The position numbers and the translations under genes are program-made. The notes under the pieces are model-generated. The model worked only from the letters and a program-made list of their open reading frames with translations, had not been told where the DNA came from and searched no databases. 64,000 bases of DNA from Hyphomicrobiales bacterium (GTDB lineage Bacteria; Pseudomonadota; Alphaproteobacteria; Rhizobiales; Rhizobiaceae). Shown one piece after another: positions 38,123 to 46,571 of the stretch (the first letter of the stretch is position 1; each line of letters begins with the position of its first letter). Where the stretch lies: contig UBTA01000044.1 in the NCBI GenBank assembly GCA_900468065.1, forward strand, positions 1 through 64,000, written 5' to 3'.

Positions 38123-39022
38123 GTGGCGACGGACGGGGGCATTCATCACCATGCACGCGGCGACTGGCGGGAGCCATCACTGTCGCATCGGCGTATCCGG
38201 TTCCAGAAAGGCCTCTATGCCGATTTCCACCATTTCTTTCTGTTGACCGAAGGCGCGGGTCAACTGCATTTCGACGATGGCGAACATCGAATACTGCACG
38301 GCCCGGCGCTGGCTTTCCTGCCGCCACAGGTCCGCTGCGACGTATCGATTGAGGCAGGGTCCGAGGCGTTTCTGATCGGCGCATCCCCCCAGATTATGGT
38401 TGCTGCTATCGGCAACAAGGTGGAATCCTATTCGCTGCGCATCTTCATCGAGCAGATGAAGCTCATCGAAGGGGCCGATGCAGTGTCGGTAAACGAGGTC
38501 ACTCCGCTGATCGCCGGCTTCGTGCGCGAACTTGGCGATCCCGCGCGCGCATCGTGGATGGTGGTTTCGGCCTATATGCGGCTAATCCTGATGGCGGTCT
38601 GGCGTGGTTCCGGCGGCGAAAAGGCCGAACAGCGCGGCAGTGGTGAAAGCGGCTCGATCCTGCAGCGTTACCGGCAGTTGGTCGAGGTCTGGTTCCGCCA
38701 GCACCGGCCGATCAGCGAATATGCTGACGAACTGGGGGTGACGGCCGACCGGCTGCACGCCATCTGTCACCGTACCCTCGGCCGATCGCCCATCCAGCTT
38801 CTGCACGAGCGGCTGGTGCAGGAGGCGAAACTGCGGCTGGAGCGGTCGGCCCGCAATATCCAGGAGATTTCCGACAGTCTGGGCTTTCGCGATCCGACCT
38901 ATTTCAGCCATTTTTTCAAGCGCAGGACGGGCCTTTCACCAGCACAGTATCGCGAGATTGCACGTGCTTCGGCCGGCGCCGAAAACAGTGTTCTCTCCTC
39001 GGGCTATGCGGACTGGCCTTGA
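38123..39022 (+). CDS. AraC-family transcriptional regulator
   Basis: A 299-residue regulator starting at GTG with AGGAGGAAAGA directly upstream. The N-terminal cupin-like sensing domain (FFLLTEGAGQLHFDDGEHRI, GPALAFLPPQV) is followed by a C-terminal double helix-turn-helix (ISEYADELGVTADRLHAICH, RSPIQLLHERLVQEAKLRLE, IQEISDSLGFRDPTYFSHFF, KRRTGLSPAQYR). It is divergent from the second ALDH and is the natural controller of the aryl-alcohol island. Confidence 0.9.
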   Translation: MATDGGIHHHARGDWREPSLSHRRIRFQKGLYADFHHFFLLTEGAGQLHFDDGEHRILHGPALAFLPPQVRCDVSIEAGSEAFLIGASPQIMVAAIGNKVESYSLRIFIEQMKLIEGADAVSVNEVTPLIAGFVRELGDPARASWMVVSAYMRLILMAVWRGSGGEKAEQRGSGESGSILQRYRQLVEVWFRQHRPISEYADELGVTADRLHAICHRTLGRSPIQLLHERLVQEAKLRLERSARNIQEISDSLGFRDPTYFSHFFKRRTGLSPAQYREIARASAGAENSVLSSGYADWP

Positions 39023-39303
39023 CGGCGCCAAGGTCAGGCGTAACGGACACAGTGGAGGTAGTTCGGGATGCGAAGCCCAAGCTGTTGGCGCGCTCCACTG
39101 GATCTTGCGCATCCTCAGGCAGTGAAAATCACCTGTTCCTCGGCACTGTCCGACGAGGCCTGCGACCGCTGACAACGTCCCCAAGGACGGTTGACTCGCG
39201 CAGCCCAAGTGTTTGCCAGGGCCGAATACTCGGCTGCCACAGACGTCATAAAGGGTTGGTCATTCAGATCTCCTTGGTTGCTTGGGTTGGCGAACGACAG
39301 CCT
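39023..39303. other. Intergenic between convergent AraC and folE genes
   Basis: About 280 bases with no supported feature. A plus-strand open frame covering it is only the antisense of folE extended leftward. Confidence 0.5.
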
Positions 39304-39912
39304 CTATCCACGGGCGAGTGTGATGAACCGCGCCTGATCCGCAGCGGACTTCTGAAACAGTCCGGTGAACGTAGTCGTCAGCGTCTTTGCCCCTTGCTTG
39401 CCAATGCCACGCATAGCCATGCACATGTGCTCCGCCTCGATCATCACCGCGACGCCCTTCGGTCTCAGGCTTTCATCAAGCGAATAAGCGATCTGGGCGG
39501 TCATCGTCTCCTGGGTCTGCAGGCGGCGGGCGTAGAGATCGACCAACCGTGCCATCTTAGAAAGCCCAAGCACGCCATGGTCTGGGATGTATGCGATGTG
39601 CGCCAACCCGTGAAACGGGACCATGTGGTGCTCACAGTGGGAATGGAACGGGATGTCCCGGACGATCACCATGTCCTTGTACCCGGCGACATCCGAAAAC
39701 GTCTTCGACAGCACATCCTCCGGCGCCATGTCGTAGCCGGAGAACAATTCGCGGTAGGCTTTTGCAACACGTTTGGGCGTATCGAGCAGGCCTTCGCGCG
39801 AGGGATCGTCGCCCGCCCAGCGGATAAGCGTGCGCACCGCGGCCTCCGCTTCCTGCTGGGTCGGGTGTTCAAGTGCAGGAAGAACGGTAGCGTCCGTTAC
39901 GATCGCATCCAT
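39304..39912 (-). CDS. folE: GTP cyclohydrolase I
   Basis: A 202-residue enzyme that turns GTP into dihydroneopterin triphosphate, the first step of folate and pterin synthesis. Motifs: zinc/active site in [40 protein letters not shown], and the second cysteine in [15 protein letters not shown] lies 7 bases before the ATG at 39912; an upstream ATG at 39960 falls before the proposed promoter start and is unlikely. An ECF-type promoter (39942-39971) matches that of the neighbouring sigma factor. In photo-oxidative stress regulons folE genes can supply pterin for photolyase. Confidence 0.92.
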   Translation of the reverse strand: MDAIVTDATVLPALEHPTQQEAEAAVRTLIRWAGDDPSREGLLDTPKRVAKAYRELFSGYDMAPEDVLSKTFSDVAGYKDMVIVRDIPFHSHCEHHMVPFHGLAHIAYIPDHGVLGLSKMARLVDLYARRLQTQETMTAQIAYSLDESLRPKGVAVMIEAEHMCMAMRGIGKQGAKTLTTTFTGLFQKSAADQARFITLARG

Positions 39913-39941
39913 GAGAGAACTCCAGATATGGACAAACGACG

Positions 39942-39971
39942 GGGATACGGAAGCTTTCAAGTTTCAGATCA
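39942..39971 (-). promoter_or_regulatory. ECF (RpoE/ChrR-type) promoter of folE
   Basis: On the minus strand TGATCT (39971-39966), an 18-base spacer, then TATCCC (39947-39942). It resembles the TGATCC/TATAAC element before the sigma gene. The expected transcript would start near 39936, 24 bases before the folE ATG. Confidence 0.6.
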
Positions 39972-40004
39972 AAAACCCCCGCTTCGCCACTGTGACTCTA
40001 TGTT

Positions 40005-40034
40005 TGACCTGGCGCGGTGATTGGTTCGTATCCG
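40005..40034 (+). promoter_or_regulatory. ECF (RpoE/ChrR-type) promoter of the renalase-like/DUF3429 pair
   Basis: TGACCT (40005-40010), an 18-base spacer, TATCCG (40029-40034). Same spacing and near-identical boxes to the folE promoter on the other strand. The expected start near 40041 fits the GTG at 40059 and argues against a start at 40017. Confidence 0.6.
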
Positions 40035-40058
40035 GTTGACTTGCAATGGGACGATCAC

Positions 40059-40496
40059 GTGGCAATTAAAATTGCAGTCATTGGCGCGGGGATGGCGGGG
40101 GTAACGGTCGCGCGGGCGCTGCGGTCTATCGCCGATATCAGCGTTTTCGAAGGCGTCGGAGGCTGGATGCCAACCCGACGGATTGAGGAGGTCGTCTTCG
40201 ATCATGGCGCGCAATATTTTACCATCAGGGACGAGCGTTTCCGCGATTCACTGAAAGCTGCTCAGGCCGACGGCGTCATTCAGTCCTGGAACGGTGAAGC
40301 GGGTTCGCTGAGCGGGGATGGACTGTCGCAAAGGTTCCAGCCTGCCACGCCAAGATATGTTGGCGTCCCGTCGATGAACGTGTTGCCCAAGGCAATGTCC
40401 GTCGGTCTTGATATCCAACTCGACGAGCAGGTCCTGGCGGTCACCGGAGAAAATGGACGATGCCTGTGGCGACTGGTGCATTGGCGGCCGCGTTGA
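40059..40496 (+). pseudogene. Renalase-like FAD/NAD(P)-binding oxidoreductase, truncated
   Basis: The first about 145 residues of a family that is normally near 320. IAVIGAGMAGVTVARAL is the FAD-binding start; MPTRRIEE and VFDHGAQYFTIRDERF are family hallmarks. The frame ends at TGA 40494-40496, right where the DUF3429 ATG begins, so the C-terminal FAD and substrate domain has been lost by deletion. The GTG at 40059 is preferred because GGGA precedes it and the ECF promoter lies just upstream. Relatives are common in RpoE-ChrR regulons. Probably inactive. Confidence 0.7.
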
Positions 40497-40937
40497 ATGA
40501 ACACGACGACTCGAAACGTTGCAACTGCTCTGACCTATATGGGCGCGTTGCCCTTCTGGCTGCTGACGCTCGCCCCGGAAACCGTCCTGGGCGTGAACAC
40601 CGCCTCGGTCTTCTTGTTGTACGGCGCAATCATCAGCTCTTTCATGGCAGGGGCTCAGTGGGGAACGGAGATCAGAGGCCGAGGCGATCTGTTGTCGACC
40701 GTGACGAGCAATGTGTTTGCATTGGTCGCCTTTTTGACCCTCATGCTCGGACTGTCGGTAACCGCCCTTCTCATGCAAATGGTGCTGTTCGGATGTCTGC
40801 TTCTGGACGATTACCGATCCCTTGCCGGGCGCGACGACCAGCGCTGGTACTGGAAGCTCCGTCTGCGGGTGACCGTGATCGTCGCAGGTGCCTATTGCGT
40901 CATGCTGATTGACCGCGCCGTCGCTGTGAGTGGCTGA
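40497..40937 (+). CDS. DUF3429 inner-membrane protein
   Basis: A 146-residue protein with four hydrophobic segments (ALTYMGALPFWLLTLAP, FLLYGAIISSFMAGAQWG, VFALVAFLTLMLGLSVTALL, VTVIVAGAYCVMLID), matching DUF3429. The function is unknown; it is often co-encoded with photo-oxidative stress genes. Its ATG abuts the stop of the truncated renalase-like gene, so it shares that transcript and ECF promoter. Confidence 0.8.
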   Translation: MNTTTRNVATALTYMGALPFWLLTLAPETVLGVNTASVFLLYGAIISSFMAGAQWGTEIRGRGDLLSTVTSNVFALVAFLTLMLGLSVTALLMQMVLFGCLLLDDYRSLAGRDDQRWYWKLRLRVTVIVAGAYCVMLIDRAVAVSG

Positions 40938-40960
40938 CAGCGATCTATAAAACCAGATTG

Positions 40961-41341
40961 TCAGCGATGTTGCGCACGGCGGGAGAGGGATTGTCGAATA
41001 CGATCGAGAACAAGGTGGTGTTCATAGGGTTTTACAAGGGCGGGTCCCTCGTTGCACAGACTTCCCGCCTGATCGACCGCCTTGTCAATCGATCCCGCCA
41101 GAATGACCTCAACGTCCGGGATGTGCGACCTAATCCATGCTTGCAGTTGAAACCCGCTCCCAGCAGTCATGTCGGCAAGGACAATCCCCACATTCAGGTG
41201 TCCGGAGGCCAAGGCCGCCTTCGCTTCCTCGCCGTTTGCGGCCTCATGCACAAGAAAGCCGCACTCCCGCAGATACTCGGCGAGAGGGTGTCGCAGCAGG
41301 ATATCCCCTTCAACAAGGAGAACAGCTTCGACTGACGCCAT
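40961..41341 (-). CDS. Single-domain response regulator (receiver only)
   Basis: A 126-residue receiver domain without output. The acidic pocket is EGD in AVLLVEGDILLRH, the phospho-acceptor Asp is in VLADMTAG, the switch Ser is in VILAGSID, and the conserved Lys is in ALVKPYEHH. The pocket is somewhat unusual (EGD rather than EDE/DDE). Its ATG overlaps the stop of the other receiver gene (ATGA), so the two are translated together. It may act as a phosphate relay or sink for HWE kinases. Confidence 0.85.
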   Translation of the reverse strand: MASVEAVLLVEGDILLRHPLAEYLRECGFLVHEAANGEEAKAALASGHLNVGIVLADMTAGSGFQLQAWIRSHIPDVEVILAGSIDKAVDQAGSLCNEGPALVKPYEHHLVLDRIRQSLSRRAQHR

Positions 41342-41748
41342 CAGGATTCTCCTCGACCTTGTTTGGCTCTCGCAATTAACATTGCGACGGTGGCATCCAA
41401 ATCATAGGGCTTCGGCAGGATCGGCCCCTGCCATTCGGTCCCGTCGTAGAAAGCGGATGTCACGATGACCGGGATATCGGGGTAGTGTTCTGCGATTCTC
41501 TCTGCGAACTGAGCCCCCGTCAGTCTGCCCGGCATTCGGTGATCGGTAAAGACGACATCCACCCGGTCATGCTCTGCAACCAGATACTCCCAAGCCTCGT
41601 CGGCAGTGGCGGCGGAGATGACAAGTGCACCGCCAAGATCGCGCAGAGCATCCGCTATCATCAACCGGATGAGGATCTCATCTTCCACAACGAGAATGCG
41701 AACTGCACCACTCGGAACAGTCTCTATATCGATTTCGATCATTTCCAA
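41341..41748 (-). CDS. Single-domain response regulator (receiver only)
   Basis: A 135-residue receiver. ILVVEDEILIR is the acidic pocket, VVFTDHRMPG the phospho-acceptor, VIVTSAF the switch Thr/Ser, and ILPKPYD the Lys. It has no output domain. A match to the general-stress EcfG promoter lies upstream (41766-41790). It is divergent from the ECF sigma gene with about 140 bp between. Single-domain receivers near HWE kinases are frequent in alphaproteobacterial stress signalling. Confidence 0.88.
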   Translation of the reverse strand: MEMIEIDIETVPSGAVRILVVEDEILIRLMIADALRDLGGALVISAATADEAWEYLVAEHDRVDVVFTDHRMPGRLTGAQFAERIAEHYPDIPVIVTSAFYDGTEWQGPILPKPYDLDATVAMLIARAKQGRGES

Positions 41749-41765
41749 CCCCTATGGTGGGCAGC

Positions 41766-41790
41766 AACTCGCGAATACCGAAAATGTTCC
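41766..41790 (-). promoter_or_regulatory. Candidate EcfG promoter of the receiver pair
   Basis: On the minus strand GGAAC (41790-41786), 17 bases, GTT (41768-41766). Consensus is GGAAC-N16/17-CGTT; the C before GTT is A here, so the match is close but not perfect. Confidence 0.5.
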
Positions 41791-41855
41791 GGCCTAAAAG
41801 GGATTTGGCAGGTGTGGGCCCTTTCTGTCCGGAAACGTGCATTTTCGCATAACGC

Positions 41856-41884
41856 TGATCCGCGCCACAGAAGTCGCGTATAAC
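41856..41884 (+). promoter_or_regulatory. Autoregulatory ECF promoter of the sigma-anti-sigma operon
   Basis: TGATCC (41856-41861), a 17-base spacer, TATAAC (41879-41884). It matches the promoter type I recall for RpoE of Rhodobacter sphaeroides. It ends only 4 bases before the annotated ATG (41889), so the message may be leaderless. Confidence 0.65.
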
Positions 41885-41888
41885 GGCC

Positions 41889-42554
41889 ATGAAGACATTA
41901 ACGCCCCTTCAATCCGTCTCAGTCGATCTTGCAGAAACTGGCCATGTGGTTGAGCTCCCGTCCGTCCTCGACGGCAAAAGCCATCTCTCAGCAGACAGGC
42001 GCAAGTCACTTGAACCCAGGGAGATAAACTCCCTGATGGCCGCCGTCGCTGAGCATCAGGACATCGACGCCTACCAGCTTCTCTACAATTATTTCGTTCC
42101 GAAAGTCCGGGCATATATGTCGAAGATCGGCAGCGACCGTGCGTTTGCCGACGAGATGGCACAGGAAGCCATGTTGAGGGTTTGGCGGAAGGCAAGGCTG
42201 TTCGATCCGGGTAAGGGACAGGCATCAACCTGGATCTACACCATTGCCCGAAACGTCCGCATTGACGCTCTGCGGCGGGGTCCGCGGCCGACCTTCGACC
42301 AGAACGACCCGGCCTTCATTCCCGAAGACGAACCTGCCGCCGACGTGGCGTTGGAGCGCCAGCAGGATGCCGACCGGCTCAGGGTTGCGATGGCTTCATT
42401 GAAGCCCGACGAAATCAAAACGCTCCGATTGTCGTTCTTCGAGGACATGGCGCATCCCGCCATTGCCGCGGCGCTGGGCATCCCGATCGGAACCGTGAAA
42501 TCAAGGATCAGAAACGCATGTCTGAAGCTGCGCGCAATACTCAAGGACGCGTAA
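41889..42554 (+). CDS. rpoE: ECF sigma factor, RpoE/ChrR-partner type
   Basis: A 221-residue ECF sigma factor. Region 2 spans about 60-135 (AYQLLYNYFVPKVRAYMSK, DEMAQEAMLRVWRKARLFDP, STWIYTIARNVRIDALRRG); region 4 is near 160-215 (MASLKPDEIKTLRLSFFEDM, AIAAALGIPIGTVKSRIRNA). The first 50 residues form an unusual extension, so a later start is possible, but no good internal codon plus ribosome site was found. The ChrR-like anti-sigma overlaps by 37 bases. In Rhodobacter this pair answers singlet oxygen; by analogy it should here, driving itself, folE and the DUF3429 unit. Confidence 0.88.
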   Translation: MKTLTPLQSVSVDLAETGHVVELPSVLDGKSHLSADRRKSLEPREINSLMAAVAEHQDIDAYQLLYNYFVPKVRAYMSKIGSDRAFADEMAQEAMLRVWRKARLFDPGKGQASTWIYTIARNVRIDALRRGPRPTFDQNDPAFIPEDEPAADVALERQQDADRLRVAMASLKPDEIKTLRLSFFEDMAHPAIAAALGIPIGTVKSRIRNACLKLRAILKDA

Positions 42555-43195
42555 CCGTCCTTCACCACCTCAATGACGACCTGCTGATGTCCTATGCGGC
42601 CGGCACCCTGTCCGAAGGATGGAGCATCGGCGTCGCCACGCATCTGTCATTCTGCCCCGGATGTCGCCAGCGTCTTTCCGAATTTGAAAGCATCGGCGGC
42701 CATTTCCTGGAGTGCGAAGAAGTGGAAGGCGATGAGACTGCCGGGTGGGAGGAAATCCAGAAGCGTCTGGACGTTCCAAGTTCGAATATCACTGCTATCG
42801 CAGTCGGGAGCGATCCCCTGTTTCCGCAGCCACTTTTCTCTTACGTCGAGGCCGCGGGCGGACTACGGTGGCGCTCTCTCGGTAGCGGGGCAAGCCAGAT
42901 GAAGGTGCCGACTTCGGATCCCAGCACCGTCGTCAGACTTTTGAAGATTCCTGCCGGAAAACCTGTTCCCGAACATAGCCACAGCGGCCGGGAGCTGACG
43001 CTTGTCCTTGCCGGAAGTTTCGGCGACTCGGTTTCCGTCTTCAACCGTGGCGACGTCGAATTGGCCGATGATGACCTCACCCACCAGCCTAAGGCCACGC
43101 CGGAAGGGGACTGCATCTGCCTAGCGATAACGGAAGCCCCGCTGCGGTTCACCAGCCGGATCGTGCGTTTCCTCCAGCCGTTTCTCGGTATTTAG
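42518..43195 (+). CDS. chrR: ChrR-family zinc anti-sigma factor
   Basis: A 225-residue protein. The N-terminal zinc anti-sigma domain has VLHHLNDDLLMSYAAGTLSE and the H-x3-C-x2-C motif in ATHLSFCPGCRQ. The C-terminal cupin domain includes VRLLKIPAGKPVPEHSHSGR, ELTLVLAGSF and GDVELADDD. Both match ChrR, which binds RpoE and releases it when singlet oxygen is sensed through the cupin part. The ATG lies 37 bases inside the sigma gene, giving coupled synthesis of the two partners. Confidence 0.92.
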   Translation: MSEAARNTQGRVTVLHHLNDDLLMSYAAGTLSEGWSIGVATHLSFCPGCRQRLSEFESIGGHFLECEEVEGDETAGWEEIQKRLDVPSSNITAIAVGSDPLFPQPLFSYVEAAGGLRWRSLGSGASQMKVPTSDPSTVVRLLKIPAGKPVPEHSHSGRELTLVLAGSFGDSVSVFNRGDVELADDDLTHQPKATPEGDCICLAITEAPLRFTSRIVRFLQPFLGI

Positions 43196-43285
43196 TCTCA
43201 ACATGGTTGCCGCTAGTCCGAAGCGGCCATGATCAGCAGGGAAAAACAGGACGATGGGCATGACTCACGTTACCGAGCAGGTTGA

Positions 43286-43880
43286 ATGCGCGGTGAACGG
43301 CAGCAGATGCTTCTGATTGCGGATCTCAACCATCGGGTCAAGAACAGCCTGGCGTCCGTCCATCAGCCCATCGTTGCCCAGACAATGCGTGCCACGCCGT
43401 CGATCGCCCATGCGAGATCCGCAATCACGTCCCGCATCATAGCGCTCTCGCGTGTGCATGACGTCCTCACGCACGACCGCTGGACAGGAGCCGACCTGCG
43501 GTCGAGGCGACGCTTCAGCCCTTTGAACAACAGGCGAGGGGGCGGCTCGAAAAATCAGGTCCAAGAGTAAGGCGGACAACGAGAGCCGCGCTGTCACTTT
43601 CTTTCGCGCTGGACGAAATGGCGACAAACGCTGCCACACATGGCTCCCTATCGAACGATGTCGGTTCAGTCCGGGTGTCCTGGACGGTGAGCGAAGCGGA
43701 CGATGACGAAAACCTGCATCCGACATGGCGCGAGAAGGGCGCGCCTGTTCCTGACTTGCTCAGTATCGCAGGATTTGGAAACCGGGTGATCCTGCGGGCG
43801 ATGCCGTTGGAACTGGGTGGAAAGGAAGAGCCATATACGACACACCGGGATTTTGGTGTTCAACCTGGCGCTGCCACAAG
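43286..43880 (+). pseudogene. HWE histidine kinase remnant, frameshifted and lacking its sensor
   Basis: The first frame gives the phospho-acceptor box LLIADLNHRVKNSLASVHQ and ALSRVHDVLTHDRWTGADLR. Near 43500 the reading moves to another frame: LSFALDEMATNAATHGSLSN (N box), HPTWREKGAP, then GFGNRVILRAMPLELGG (G box). All HWE/HisKA_2 blocks are present in order, but a frameshift separates them and nothing upstream resembles a PAS or GAF sensor. Together with the two receivers it suggests a lost phosphorelay. Confidence 0.8.
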
Positions 43881-43899
43881 CGGGCCCTGCAACATCGTC

Positions 43900-45105
43900 T
43901 CACTTATCGAGTTTCAACAGGTTGGATACGGTAAAGATGTCCTTGTCGCCGCGGCCGCAAAGATTGACGATGATGATCTGATCCGCATTCATCCGCGGCG
44001 CGGTCTTCATGACCTCCGCGATCGCGTGCGAAGGCTCCAGCGCGGGGATGATGCCCTCCTCGGTCGACAGAACCCGGAACGCTTCGAGTGCCTCGACATC
44101 GGTTGCCGAGGAATAGGTGGCGCGGCCGGAATCCTTGAGCCATGCATGTTCTGGCCCGACGCCCGGGTAGTCGAGACCTGCTGAGATCGAATGGCCCTCA
44201 TTGATCTGCCCGTCGTCGTCCTGCAGCAGATAGGTCCGGTTGCCGTGCAGCACGCCGGACCGGCCCTTCGTCAGCGACGCGCAGTGTTCCAACGTGTCGA
44301 GACCTTTTCCAGCAGGCTCGACTCCGACCATCCTGACCGCACTGTCGGCCAGAAATGGGTGGAAGAGTCCTATTGCGTTAGAACCGCCGCCGACGGCTGC
44401 GACCAGAAGATCGGGGAGGCGACCTTCCTGTTCCAGGATCTGCTCTCGTGCCTCAGTTCCGATCACCGACTGCAGCGTTCTCACCATTTCGGGATACGGA
44501 TGCGGTCCCGCGACGGTTCCAATCAGGTAGTATGTGTCGTCGACGTTGGAAACCCAGTCCCGGAGCGCCTCATTCATGGCATCCTTCAGGGTGCCGTTGC
44601 CCGACGTTACAGGCCGCACTTCCGCCCCGAGAAGTTTCATCCTGAAGACGTTGGGAGCCTGCCGCTCGATATCCTTCGCACCCATGTAGATGATGCACTG
44701 CATGCCAAACCGCGCTGCCACGGTGGCGGTCGCGACACCATGTTGTCCGGCGCCTGTTTCGGCGATGATACGGCGCTTTCCCATCCTGCGGGCGATCAGG
44801 ATCTGACCCATGCAGTTGTTGATCTTGTGTGACCCAGTATGGTTGAGCTCGTCGCGCTTCATGTAGACACGCGCGCCTCCCAGCCGGGCCGTCAGGCGTT
44901 CCGCGAAATACAGAGGGCTGGGCCGTCCCACGTATGTCCGTGAATACTGATCCAATTCGTCCCAGAATGATGGGTCTGTCTTGGCGCTCTGCCATTCAGC
45001 GTTGACCGAGAGCAAGAGCGGCATCAACGTCTCGGCAACGAAGCGGCCTCCGAACGGACCGAAGAAGCCCTCGGCATCGGGTAGAGCATGGGATGTATCG
45101 CGCAT
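43900..45105 (-). CDS. trpB: Tryptophan synthase beta chain, orphan copy
   Basis: A 401-residue PLP enzyme that joins indole and serine to tryptophan. The PLP lysine is in [15 protein letters not shown], phosphate binding is in [12 protein letters not shown], and [20 protein letters not shown] and [10 protein letters not shown] are conserved. GGAG lies 10 bases before the ATG. No trpA, trpF or trpC is nearby; an isolated trpB may be a second copy, or may salvage indole. It converges on the HWE kinase remnant. Confidence 0.93.
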   Translation of the reverse strand: MRDTSHALPDAEGFFGPFGGRFVAETLMPLLLSVNAEWQSAKTDPSFWDELDQYSRTYVGRPSPLYFAERLTARLGGARVYMKRDELNHTGSHKINNCMGQILIARRMGKRRIIAETGAGQHGVATATVAARFGMQCIIYMGAKDIERQAPNVFRMKLLGAEVRPVTSGNGTLKDAMNEALRDWVSNVDDTYYLIGTVAGPHPYPEMVRTLQSVIGTEAREQILEQEGRLPDLLVAAVGGGSNAIGLFHPFLADSAVRMVGVEPAGKGLDTLEHCASLTKGRSGVLHGNRTYLLQDDDGQINEGHSISAGLDYPGVGPEHAWLKDSGRATYSSATDVEALEAFRVLSTEEGIIPALEPSHAIAEVMKTAPRMNADQIIIVNLCGRGDKDIFTVSNLLKLDK

Positions 45106-45649
45106 TGTAATTTGGCTCCAATCTGCAGCAAGTACGGAGAAAAGAGTTGTTCAGATGCCAAACCAATCAAAATCACCTCGCCACGAGCATCGCACCGAAT
45201 TTCGACGGTCGCGCGAAGAAAATCTAACGATCATGCACTGAGTAGAACCGTCTGTTGGTAGAGGGCTAAGATGTGCATCTGGGGCCACTGCCTGGATCGC
45301 AGATTATCTCCGTATCCCACAAAAAGGCGCTATTCTTTCCCGACAAGGGGGATGGCAGCAGCGCGCCTCCATGTCGGCCGGAGAGGTCATCATTGCCCTC
45401 GCCTGCGAGCTGACCCCGCTCGGGAGCGGCGTCACGTCGCCAGTGCGCCAAAAAGAGACATCCGCCGAGCGCATAGTGGCCGAGTTAGGACAACTTCACG
45501 CGGCTTAAAAAGCACCAGATGGGGCGGGCGCGCATATCGAGGTAGCGCCACAAAGGCTTGTCACTGCGTTGTAAAACCTCCTATCCTGCGACATCACAGA
45601 GCCTGGAAACAATTGTCGCGTTACCACTGAGTTGCGACGAGGAGACGAT
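45106..45649. other. Intergenic between divergent trpB and dapB
   Basis: About 540 bases. One plus-strand frame reads SAGEVIIALACELTPLGSGV and ends in ERIVAELGQLHAA (stop near 45507), which looks like the C-terminus of a lost protein I cannot identify. No trp leader peptide or attenuator was found before trpB. Confidence 0.35.
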
Positions 45650-46429
45650 TTGACTTCACTTATGAAAATTGCTGTTGCAGGTGGCCAAGGTCACATGGGC
45701 CGAGCCGTGGCTTCAATAATTTCTGCCGATCCGGACCTTACATATCTCGGGAGCTTCGGACGCTTTGACGTTAAAGGCGAAGGGTTGATTGATCGTGTCG
45801 CGGCACTTGAGACGGCAGATGTTATCCTAGATTTCTCGACAGCAAGCGCCGCTGCTGCACTGGCAGCACTATGTGCGAAAATGGGTGGGCCGCCCCTAGT
45901 GATTGCCGCGACAGGGTTTGAGCCGGAGCAAATCGCCGAAATCGGCGAAGCTGCCCATCAAATACCAATTGTGCGTTCGGGAAATTTCTCTGTCGGTTTG
46001 AATATGCTGGTTGGACTTGTTGCGCAGGTTGCACGCGCGTTGCCTGCCGATACTTGGGACATAGAGATTTTAGAAGCACATCACAGGCGGAAGATTGACG
46101 CCCCTTCTGGCACAGCGTTGATGCTAGGCGAAGCCTCTGCGCGCGGACGTGGCGTTTCCCTCGCATCTGTGGAACGGCGGGGTCGGGACGGCATTACGGG
46201 CGAACGTCCGGATGGAGAAATCGGTTTCTCGGTCATGCGGGGTGGCGGGATAGTTGGGGAGCACAGCGTCATCTTTGCAGCAGGAGACGAAGTCGTGAAA
46301 CTTTCACACTCGGCTATTGATCGCGGCATGTTCGCCAGGGGCGCGATCGTCGCTGCCCACTGGGTAAGGGATAGGGCTCCGGGTGAATACGACATGCACG
46401 ACGTCTTAGGACTATCGCGGAAATCCTAG
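45650..46429 (+). CDS. dapB: 4-hydroxy-tetrahydrodipicolinate reductase
   Basis: A 259-residue enzyme of the lysine/diaminopimelate pathway. [15 protein letters not shown] binds NAD(P)H, and [18 protein letters not shown] holds the catalytic histidine and lysine; [18 protein letters not shown] follows. GGAG is 5 bases before a TTG at 45650, which fits better than the ATG at 45662 (17 bases away). It stands alone, away from other dap genes, and is probably a second copy. The codons and context do not show why it is here. Confidence 0.88.
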   Translation: MTSLMKIAVAGGQGHMGRAVASIISADPDLTYLGSFGRFDVKGEGLIDRVAALETADVILDFSTASAAAALAALCAKMGGPPLVIAATGFEPEQIAEIGEAAHQIPIVRSGNFSVGLNMLVGLVAQVARALPADTWDIEILEAHHRRKIDAPSGTALMLGEASARGRGVSLASVERRGRDGITGERPDGEIGFSVMRGGGIVGEHSVIFAAGDEVVKLSHSAIDRGMFARGAIVAAHWVRDRAPGEYDMHDVLGLSRKS

Positions 46430-46460
46430 TTCGCGCGAGAATGTAGGTCCGGTTTGGGCC

Positions 46461-46503
46461 AAAAAGCGACTCCGGCAGGAATGCCCCGCCAAAAGCGGCC
46501 TTT
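46461..46503 (+). repeat. Dispersed degenerate repeat, copy 1
   Basis: A segment reading AAAGCGACTCCGGCAGGAAT and continuing through CCGCCAAAAGCGGCC, similar (roughly 80%) to 47587-47628. Both have a small GC-rich inverted core (CCGCC-AAAA-GCGGC or CCGC-GAAAA-GCGG). It looks like a short intergenic repeat of the kind common in rhizobia. Confidence 0.5.
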
Positions 46504-46571
46504 GCGACAGTAGCAAAAGTTGGGAAACAAGTGCCGGTTTCGCAAATTTTTCCGAAACCGCTTTTAGTGGG

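Noticed and set aside
39019-40020. 333-codon plus-strand open frame across the folE region
   Set aside because: folE on the minus strand has clear zinc and active-site motifs; the plus frame is its shadow extended into intergenic DNA.
45106-45240. Possible trp leader peptide/attenuator before trpB
   Set aside because: No short frame with tandem Trp codons and no alternative hairpins with a T-run were found.
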